Below are positions 55,710-64,000 of a DNA stretch of 64,000 nucleotides, piece by piece. The DNA is from Eulemur rufifrons. Its lineage: Eukaryota; Chordata; Mammalia; Primates; Lemuridae. Under the pieces are notes generated by a model that was not told the origin of the DNA, did not search any database, and saw only the letters and a list, made by a program, of their open reading frames with translations. The position numbers and the translations under genes are program-made. The stretch spans positions 103,376,965 to 103,440,964 of the forward strand of contig NC_091001.1 of assembly GCF_041146395.1 (NCBI RefSeq), read 5' to 3'. Position 1 is the stretch's first letter. Each line of letters starts with the position of its first letter.

Positions 55710-58380
55710 AAGGTATGACTGTTTCACAAAATGCAGCAGTCAATAATTGAGAACTATAATCAACGTTCTACAACATCTAAGAGCCGGGAGATACAAGCCG
55801 ACATTGGAATTACATGACCACATGAGTGCAGTAGTCTATGGAGAGCTAGGACTTATCCAGCCCCCAACCTTGGAAAGACAGTGGGGTGGTAGGGGTGAGG
55901 GACAATGGAGCAGCAAGAAAGGACACAGAAGTACAGGCCATTGGAATTAATTTTTATAAGTTTGAGTACCATAGGGAAAAATGTATATCTTTTTTGTAGG
56001 GAGTGAATAGTTGTTATTTATTTTTATGCAGATCATTAATAATTTCAGCACTATTTCTGGTGACAGTGTGAAGGATAAATGGAAAAGATGAGAAATGTAA
56101 TTAGAAAAGTCAGTTGGATATGGGCAGAAAAGAAAAGTCCAGGAGAGTAGCCAGTGGTAAAGTCAATGCAAGTGAAAAAATAAGGAATAATTAAGTTTCA
56201 GAGACCTACTTGGAAAGACTTGGATTCAGGTTTGTTGTCACTGAGCTGGGAAGAGTTATATTCTTGTGCCATCTTATTAACATAAAGGTTATAAAGGATT
56301 CTAATAGAGTAAATAATATAGCAGCAGGTATGACTTAGCTTCCTTAGAAGCAGAAGCCCTTTCAACGCACTCTAGAAACTTTATCAACAGTGCCATCCGG
56401 TAATGATGACCTTGAAGAGCAAATCAATCACAGGCAGGTGGAAATTCTGCTGGTGCTCACATGGCTGTAGCAGTTATTTACGGCTCATGTGTGTTCAGTT
56501 GGCTCCTTCTGATTGGTTGGGGTCCACGATTTACTGGCTGTGAAATGTTTTGAATACCATTCTTGCCCACAAGGTCACTTTATCTGTCCCTTTATTCTTC
56601 TACTCTATATGATATTACTGAGTGAGGACCAAAATGGGTATCCAAATTCAATGAGTCCACCGTCTTCCCCAGAATACAGGGTTATGTTGCTTAATCCTTT
56701 TCCGGAAACCTTTTGAAAGAACACATCAACCCATAGCTGAACTTTCTGCCTTGACAAATGGCCTTCTCCTCTCACCATTAGGAAAGGAGTCAAGTTCCAT
56801 CCACAATCTCAGCATGGCTCATACCCATCTTCATGAGGCTTGGTTGCGGTCAAGGGTCTCTCTCAGTTCCAGCACTGCAGTACTGACATCTCCCATCTTC
56901 CTTGGCACTGACTATATTACAGATTTATGGGGCTAGGATCTTAACTTTCCAGTTGTCAAAAATCCACAGATTTCACATATTATCATAAATACTGTTCTTG
57001 AAACTTTCTTTATATCTAAGCATCTAAGTCAAAAAACTTTCCTCTGATGTCCCCAGACACAGGAACTCCTGTTTTTCTTCTTTCCTGTGGCCTTTTCCTG
57101 TTGAGATCAGAGAAATTCGACTTGTCCTTATTGGGTCCCTCTCTACACACTCAGTTCTCCAAGCTCATCCTTTTCTCTATTGCACACAGAATCACAGTCT
57201 TGTTGCATTAATTATATACAAAAATAATTTAATCACACAGCACTCTCATCCATCAGCTAAACTCAGGTCCCCTAAGCCTTCTTATTTCCTGCAGTTTATA
57301 ATTCTAATTTCAATTAGGTTCTGCTATCTCCTTCTGGAATACCTTTGCGGGCATCTTATTCTCTATCTATTTTTTATATGTTGAAGTTTATTAGGATGCT
57401 TAGTTTTTTTCCTACTCTTTTTGCTTGGTCTAGTTTATTAAAAGCTTATATTTGTTGAGAAAAGCTGAAATTTTCTAATTCTCATCAGAATACATTTAGA
57501 CTTGCTCTCTTACCTTGCTGTTAAGCAAAGAAATTGGTTTTGGTTTCAGGAACAAAGGAAAATTAGGGAACTTTTATGTAAAATAAAGAAATAATTACTT
57601 CTTGAGAAGTACTCTCGTAGTCCCATCTTTGGACTGATGTATAATTTCATCTTCTTGTGTTCTCCAAGCTCAGTTGGAACTTTCCATGTCTGTTTATGAC
57701 ATAGTCACTGAGGACTGAAATCTTTGTGTGTGTATGTGTGTTGCCTGTCTCTTTGTTTTGTTTATATCACTTTTTCATCATTTCTTAGTCAACAGTATTG
57801 TAGTTACTGAACCCATATTTCCCTGCTTTTAATGCTACCTGTGGCTCGCCCAGCAGAAATATAATTACCACTGTCTAGTATTTGAATGAACAACCCTAGT
57901 TCCAGAGCATGACAGCTTCCAATTCAGCAAGCACAATAAACAGAATCTTGAAGAATATTTTTTGACTTTACCAGGGTGGAGAACTCAAGTTTATCTGTTA
58001 CCTAGTTTACAGAAAGCTAATTTTGATTCTTTTCAGGAATTGTATTTAGGGAAGTGTTACCATAAGTAACTAAAAATGAGACTGAGGAGCCAGTTACAGC
58101 TGATCTGACAATTAGGTAGAAATTGGGAATGTCTTTCCTAAAGCAATCACATATTTAAATTATTGCTATATTTATTCTATATGTGTTAAGTATAACACAT
58201 CTTTCTTTAAAAGCAAGATCAGAGTATGGTGCAATCGCAAGGGACTGCAAACCCGTATAATCTGGAAGGGAAGCAGAGTTAGGACTTCATAGCTAACTCC
58301 AATTCCCTGGCAACTTTGTGTTCTTTGTGCCCAGTACATGTATCCCTACTGGACTCTGTGTTACTAGGCTGCTGCTGGAC
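55710..58380. other. Long unassigned stretch
   Basis: About 2.7 kb without a confidently recognised gene or repeat. Short ORFs (55747-55950, 56513-56936) have no domain. Parts of 56480-57300 could be an old LTR or internal retroviral remnant, too decayed for me to assign. Confidence 0.4.
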
Positions 58381-58384
58381 TTTT

Positions 58385-58860
58385 CTTTTTTGAATGTCTT
58401 AGAGGACATACCAACTCAACACATCGAAATTAACCCATCATATTTTCTCCTCATTCTCATTCTGTGGTCCATCTCTCAGTGAATGTCAGCACTATTCATT
58501 AACTCTTTTAAGGCAAGAACAAGGGTGTAATCATTAATGTCTTCTTCTTTACACCTTCTCAATTTCCAAGCTCATTGCATACTTCCTCCAAAAGTTTGAA
58601 TTCACATTTTTCTCACCGACGCCACTGCCATGTCATAGGGAAGTTCATTTGAATTTAGCCAAATTACTCTGATAGTTGACATTCTGTTTTTAACTTCCTA
58701 TTATGTTCAATTTTGTAATGTTCTATATTGCATGCACTTGTCTTTTCTCTCTGAATAGATAAAACACTTCTCAAAGGTAAATATTATATCTCTTTTGGTA
58801 TTTCCTCCATGTTATTAATAATTATGGTGCTAGGGCTATAAATGTATAGATTAGAAGTTG
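58385..58860 (+). mobile_element. Probable L2, sense
   Basis: CAACACATCGAAATTAACCC (58416) and the following pyrimidine-rich segment (TCTTCTTTACACCTTCTCAA) fit the L2 post-RT linker. A possible L2 tail lies at 58740-58850. Divergent, so moderate confidence. Confidence 0.5.
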
Positions 58861-59515
58861 AAGTTCCTTTTAAAGCGTCTGTGATATTTTTCTTCGTCGT
58901 ACATCACCTCATGTCCCAAGTCCCATAGAGGCTGAAGGTGGGCCTGTTGGTTAATTGAACTTGTGTAACTCTGGAGCAGCCTATTTGTAGTATTGTCATG
59001 CTTTGAGATGGGAAAATTAAGAAAAGTGAGATCAGAAAGAGTCAAGCTTAACTTTCACTGAGGCTTCTGCCCCCTCCTGTGGGTATAATATTTCCATTCA
59101 TCAAAAGATTTTTTTCCCTTCTTAATGTACTTATCATGTGGTTTTATTAGAATGAATAGCTCTCTCCTTGTAAATGGATTTGGTTGGAAATTCAATTTAT
59201 TTCAGAGCCAGTGGGAGAGGTCGAAGGGCCATAAATATTCCTCTTCTCTGAACTGTTTATAAGTAAAATGGGATTGCTGAGGAGGCCTGAAAAATGTTGT
59301 ACTATATCCTGAATTATGTACAAATCCCCGGCAATCTTCTGTTTCTTTCTTTGATGAGAATAGATTGCATCATTGTCTTTCAGTAAGGATTTATGCCCAC
59401 AGGTGTCTTAATGGATAGCAATGTCTGTGAAGAATGAGCGTGGTCACCAGGGCAGGGCATGAACCTAACTCTGGCCTTTCTCTAAATGTTGGGGAATAGG
59501 ACTTCTCATCATGCT
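58861..59515. other. Unassigned sequence
   Basis: No gene or repeat recognised. Confidence 0.4.
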
Positions 59516-59519
59516 TCCC

Positions 59520-59675
59520 TCATTATTTTATCTAGTGCTAAAGTGAAGATACCTGGGTAAAACCTACCCATCCCTCTGCCTCTGATTTGTGTGACTTTGG
59601 GTAAGGCCCATAACTACTTTAGTCTTATTTTTCTTGTATTAAATGAAACTATTATCTTCTATGCATTCTTCCAAG
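59520..59675 (+). mobile_element. MIR SINE, sense (partial)
   Basis: TGATTTGTGTGACTTTGGGT (59583) and AAGGCCCATAACTACTTTAG, followed by TTATTTTTCTTGTATTAAATG, correspond to the MIR core. Confidence 0.7.
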
Positions 59676-60838
59676 CCTGGATGTACATATAAATTTAACC
59701 CTATTTTCAAAGTTATCCCTTAATCCATTCCATTGGATATTTCTGGGTGACATACATGCACAGACACAAAGAGATTATGCAATGCTTTTGCAAAATCATA
59801 TGCTTTGTCTCATGTGATTTTTCTCCCCTGAATTATTCATCTGTGGAGAAAGGAGTACATTTTTGGTAATGTTTTATTTAATGGAAAAGTGAAGTTGATA
59901 TAGGGAAGAGATGAAAGCTACAAGTATATGCCAACTACTTGCTAGGTGCTACATATATAATTGGATAGTCACAAGCTGGTTCCATTTGCATCCACCCTTG
60001 GATGGGTTCACATCCACTCTAGGTTGGCTTTCTCTTTCTCCTTATGTTTATATCCCCCCAGAGGTATCTAACCCACCTGTTGTGGAAGTTTAATTGGGTT
60101 CAGTATCATGGGGAGGCAGACTGGCTTTACATAGAGTTGATTGGAATGCAGGTGGCATCAACTCTGAAAAGTATACTGTCATCCTAAATACTCTTAAGTA
60201 ATGGCCTGACTCAGGGAATATTTGGTGGTGTTCTTCAACTTGCAACACAAGGGACGACTAGGTACTATATCAATGTAAAATGGGATGGCAAAATGGGATT
60301 TTTTCTATTTATTTTAGGGTAAAGTTCCCAAAGCTTGAGAGTGAAGCAAAGCAAAGGTGGAAGGGAACTTCCGCAAAGGGGGCAAGGGAAGGATTAGTGC
60401 ACACCCGCAGAATGGGTTTAAGCAAGCAAATTAGGAGAAAAAAAAATAGTTACTTTCTGCAGGATCCTTTTTCTCAAAGGATCCAGGTGAGACCCTGCAT
60501 TCTCATTGTTTCCCATGTTTTTTTCTTCTTCTTCTCCTTTTTCCCTCAGATTAAAATATTTCACCAAACTCTGAAAATAAATATTTGCATTGCAAGTACT
60601 GCATAGGACAAAATATAAGGTGATCCTTGATCTATTTTATTCTGTGTTGACTAAAACCACTTTTCATCATTTTTATCATTTCTATCATCAAGGAGAGAGA
60701 TTATGGTTCAGAAACTGCTCCTAGGATGAAAGCAATGATTAACATAATTTACCTACACTGACCTTTGATAATAATCAAAGATCAAAGACAATTTATCCTA
60801 CTTTCAGGACAAATACATTGCTTTTCAGAACTAAATTC
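59676..60838. other. Unassigned, largely unique sequence
   Basis: No gene or repeat recognised. The 108-codon ORF at 60280-60606 is unsupported, and it ends in a pyrimidine-rich tract. Confidence 0.4.
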
Positions 60839-61136
60839 ATATCTGGGTTCTCAGTTCTGTTCCATTGGTCTAGGTCTCTGTTCTTGTGCCAGTACCTTGC
60901 TGTTTTAGTTACTATAGCCTTGGATTATAGCTTGAAGTCTGGAAAATTGATGCCTCCCAATTTATTCTTTTTGCTTCAGATTGCTTTTGCTATTCAGCAT
61001 CTTCTCTGGTTCCATACTAAGTGTAGAATTATATTTTATAGATCTGTGAAAATGATGTTGGTATTTTGGTAAGGATTGTATTGAATCTGTAGATCACTTT
61101 GGGTAGTGTTGACATTTTAACAATGTTGATTCTGCT

Positions 61137-61865
61137 TGGGAAAAATTTTTTGCATACTACACATCAGATAAAGGACTGATAACAAGAATCTATTTAGAAC
61201 TCAGGAAAATCAGCAAGAAAAAATCAAGCAACCCTATCAAAAAGTGGGCAAATGACATGAACAGAAACTTCTCGAAAGAAGATATAAGAATGGCTAACAA
61301 ACATATGAAAAAATGCTCAACATCCCTAATCATCAGAGAAATGCAAATCAAAACCACAATGAGATATCACTTAACTCCAATGAGAATGGCCTTTATCAAA
61401 AAAACCCAAAACAACACATGTTGGCATGGGTGTGGAGAGACAGGAACACTCATACACTGCTGGTGGGACTGCAAACTAGTGCAACCCCTGTGGAAAGCAT
61501 TATGGAGGTATCTTAAACAGATTCAAGTAGACCTGCCATTTGACCCAGCAATCCCTTTACTGGGCATATACCCAAAGGAAAAAAGGTCATTCTGTAACAA
61601 AGACACATGTACCCGAATGTTTATAGCAGCACAATTCACAATAGCAAAGATGTGGAAACAACCCAAGTGCCCATCAATACATGATTGGATTAGTAAGCTG
61701 TGGTATATGTATACCATGGAATATTACTCAGCTATAAGGAATGATGAAGATACGACATCTCTATGGTTCTCCTGGAGAGAGTTGGAACCCATTATATTAA
61801 GTGAAGTATCCCAAGAATGGAAAAACAAGCATCACATGTACTCACCAGAAAATTGGTTTCCCTGA
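61137..61865 (+). pseudogene. LINE-1 ORF2p C-terminal fragment (open frame)
   Basis: From TGG 61137 to the stop at 61863-61865 the frame is uninterrupted for about 242 codons. It is the natural C-terminus of the L1 reverse transcriptase/endonuclease ORF2p; the endonuclease and RT domains are absent through 5' truncation. Visible motifs are [12 protein letters not shown], the Cys-rich C-W-H-G-C...H-C-W-W-D-C element (CX3CX7HX4C), [15 protein letters not shown], and [10 protein letters not shown] near the end. There is no promoter or upstream start, so it is not expected to be expressed as a functional protein. Confidence 0.94.
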
Positions 61866-62008
61866 TCATCACCTAAATACAAATCTGGGAACGACACCAA
61901 TTGGATATCAGACTGAGGTGGGGGGTCGGGGAGGGGATGGGGGTATGCCTACACAATGAGTGCATTGCGCACCATTTGGGGAGTGGTAACGCTTGAAGGT
62001 GCTGACTC

Positions 62009-62034
62009 GGGAAGGGGGGGTGGGGAAGGGAGGG
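62009..62034 (+). other. G-quadruplex-prone tract in the L1 3' UTR
   Basis: The run GGGAAGGGGGGGTGGGGAAG followed by GGAGGG contains at least four G-tracts of three or more with short loops. It joins the two repeated 3' UTR modules of the nested L1. G4-forming 3' UTRs are known in mammalian L1s. Confidence 0.8.
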
Positions 62035-62770
62035 ATATATACCTACATGATGGGTACAACGCGCACGACCTGGGGAACAGACATGCCTGGAGCTCTGACT
62101 TGAGGGGAAAGGCGGTACAGGAGCAATGTATGTAACCTGCAATTCTGTATCCCCCATAACAAGATGAAATAAAAAAAAAAAAAATGTTGATTCTGCTGAC
62201 CCATGAGCATTGGATGGTTTTCCACCTGTTTACGTCTTCTGCTAAAAAAAAAAAAAAAGAAAATTCTATAAAAAAGACATTCACACTTGAATGTTTATAG
62301 CATCACAATTCACAATTGCAAAGATGTGTAAACAACCCAAGTGCCCATAAATACATGAGTGGATTAAGAAAATGTGGTATATGTATACCATGGAGTTCTA
62401 CGCAGCCACAAAAAACTGTGGTGATCTATAGCACCTCTTGTGTTATCTTGGATAGAGCTGGAGCCCATTCTACTAAGTGAAGTACCACAGGAATGGAAAA
62501 ACAAGCACCACATGTACTCACCATCAAATTGGCACTAACTGATCAACACTTATGTGCACATATAGTAATAACATTCATCGGGTGTTGGACAGGTGGGAGG
62601 GAGGAGGAGGGGATGGGTATATTCACACCTAATGGGTGCAGTGCGCACCATCTGGGGGATGGACACGCTTGAAGCTCTGACTTGGGTGGGGCAAAGGCAA
62701 TCTATGTAACCTAAACATTTGTACTCCCATAATATGCTTAAATAAAAAGAATAAAAAAGAAGTAAATTCA

Positions 62771-63139
62771 AAGATGCTCTGTGTTAGACAGGAATTTAGA
62801 GATCTCTATTCAGTGATTTCACTTTATGAAAAGTCCCTTTTCACAGCATCTTTGAGAGCAGTCATCTAGACTATGCCCGATCATTTACGTCGAGCCAGTC
62901 AATGTAAATGCCTCCCTTGAGGCATCTCCCTATAGGGAGATTCATAGTTTTTGCTTGAAAACGGAAGCACCAGATGTAATCTCTTTATCTATGTATAGAT
63001 TATTCAGCTCTAGACTGAAGCGGATGAGGTGAGTCATCTTTGTTATAATCATTACAACTTTGCAGAGATTCCACTCCCTCCCAGGGCAGTGAGAGCACAC
63101 ACCAGTGTAGGGCAGTGGAGATGGGGGGGCTCTCCTCAT
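62771..63139. other. Unassigned sequence
   Basis: No gene or repeat recognised. Confidence 0.4.
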
Positions 63140-63265
63140 CTTCCCATTCATTTTCTTTCCATCTTTGAGCATCTACTTTGTGCCATGCCCCGTATAAGGC
63201 ATCAGTGGGTGTCCAAGAGCAGTATGACACTCCCAAGGAGTTTATAACTCCGTTACTTATTCAGT
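63140..63265 (-). mobile_element. L2 3' end, antisense
   Basis: TTTGAGCATCTACTTTGTGC (63164), ATGCCCCGTATAAGGCATCA (63185) and CTCCCAAGGAGTTTATAACT (63230) correspond to the antisense L2 3' region. Confidence 0.7.
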
Positions 63266-64000
63266 ATTTTACTGTTTACAAACAATCACATCTATTCTTT
63301 CACTTGATTGTCACAATAATGTAACATAATTTCTAGCATGTTAAATGAGTTTCTCAACTTTTGAAAATGTATGGCTGATGAAGTAAGAGCTCAACTGAGG
63401 CCTGTGAAACCCAATACGGTGTTCTACTTTCTATAATACTTGCTTCTTCAAATCACACAGCTTTCTGAACTTCATTTATCCTGGTCTTTAGCTGGGTATG
63501 AACACCTGTGGTTGCCACAGTGCATGAATACAGAAGCTGTCCCAGAGAATTACTAGGCAAACATCACATGCTGATACTGTCTCTCCTCCCTCTTTCTGTG
63601 GGCGACCAGCTCCATGTGTTCTGTGTTCTAGCTGCTTCAGGTGGAAGCTTGGTGCTCAAAGGAGAGGTTGGCTACTGTGCCTTATCAAGAGAAGTAATGG
63701 CAGTATGTTGGATTGGCCAGTATCCTGTCCCAGTGGGTGGTCATCTTTTTAAAGTTTCTGCTGCTGTGTGAGGCCACTGGGAAGACAGACACATAGATGG
63801 ATTATGTCCACATAAAAGAAAAATTCAGGGCTGTGGTCAGAGAATTCTTTACTGGGGATATTTAAGCTAAGTAGGTAAAAGATGTGCAAAGAATTAATCA
63901 TAAAGATAAACAGAAAGCAGGAGAGGTCCCCACCCACAAGCAGAGAAAATAGCACATGAAAATGGATTGCAAGGATAAAGAACTTAGGGCAGAGCAAGCT
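63266..64000. other. Mostly unassigned sequence to window end
   Basis: A weak antisense MIR-like segment is possible at 63270-63420. The 87-codon ORF at 63508-63771 has no recognised domain. Nothing else recognised. Confidence 0.35.

Larger units (their letters stand above)
61137..62182 (+). mobile_element. Young 5'-truncated LINE-1 nested in the inverted L1, with 15-bp TSD
   Basis: A sense L1 of about 1.05 kb: ORF2 C-terminus, 3' UTR and an A-tail (62169-62184, overlapping the TSD start). It is bracketed by perfect copies of AATGTTGATTCTGCT at 61122-61136 and 62183-62197; this is host L1 sequence, which continues undisturbed on each side. The open ORF2 frame and clean TSD indicate recent insertion. 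The 3' UTR has two diverged copies of the G-rich module, unlike the single module in the other lemur-type L1s here. Confidence 0.95.
60840..62762 (+). mobile_element. Twin-primed (5'-inverted) LINE-1 with a nested L1
   Basis: The outer element has an inverted 5' half (60840-61136, resuming 62198-62243) from the ORF2 segment after the RT core, antisense (TCTTGTGCCAGTACCTTGCT at 60880). A sense 3' half follows (about 62260-62762): TTTATAGCATCACAATTCAC near 62294, GGTATATGTATACCATGGAG near 62376, single-module lemur 3' UTR, AATAAAAAGAATAAAAAAGAAG tail. The two halves meet at an A-rich junction (62244-62258). Outer flanks share TAAATTCA (60832-60839 and 62763-62770), supporting one insertion event by twin priming. 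Confidence 0.72.

Noticed and set aside
61873..62284. Overlapping 94- and 111-codon minus-strand ORFs with repeated proline/serine-rich stretches
   Set aside because: The repetition is the duplicated G-rich module of the L1 3' UTR read backwards, not a protein.

Overview
This is a stretch of primate nuclear DNA, almost certainly from a lemur (Strepsirrhini, probably Malagasy). Three dimeric Alu elements (14485, 52068, 55350) have the strepsirrhine right-arm variant (GACGCCACGGCACTCACTCT) and not the human/monkey form. The LINE-1 copies with lemur-type 3' UTRs fit the same origin. I found no cellular protein-coding gene, no CpG island and no intact functional RNA gene, so the window reads as intergenic or deep intronic sequence. 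Its annotation is mostly a record of mobile-element insertions.

Layout. 1-6.4 kb is AT-rich and holds overlapping old LINE-1 (L1M-type) fragments on both strands. 6.4-8.4 kb holds three head-to-tail L2 copies. 8.4-14.5 kb is mostly unique, with an L1 3' end, a palindromic MITE that carries a retrocopied 5' half of initiator-Met tRNA, MIR and L2 relics, and an MLT1 LTR containing a 76-bp L1 stub. 14.5-21 kb holds a lemur Alu, an internal antisense L1 fragment, a TA microsatellite, an L2 and an old antisense L1. 21-28.8 kb is mostly unique with MIR/L2 relics and one MLT1 LTR. 28.8-30.8 kb holds a full-length but dead mariner transposon and a Tigger-like MITE. 31-36.4 kb is dense in repeats: an L2 split by other insertions, two inverted AluJ copies (one apparently with transduced 3' flank), three MLT1-type LTRs and MER5A. 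36.4-47 kb is largely unique with MIR/L2 relics. 47-55.7 kb has two L1 3' ends, microsatellites and two lemur Alus. 55.7-60.8 kb is mainly unassigned. 60.8-62.8 kb is a nested L1 structure: an inverted (twin-primed) L1 with a younger L1 inserted in it, both with target-site duplications.

Nothing here works as an operon or pathway. The useful content is the relative chronology of the insertions: MIR, L2 and old DNA transposons first, then L1M, MLT1, mariner/Tigger and AluJ, then lemur L1 and Alu. The most notable single object is the tailless tRNA-iMet 5'-half retropseudogene at 10711-10746, flanked by perfect 17-bp direct repeats. Element names come from recalled family sequences, not a database search. 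Boundaries of old repeats are approximate, and stretches marked unassigned may contain decayed repeats that I could not recognise.
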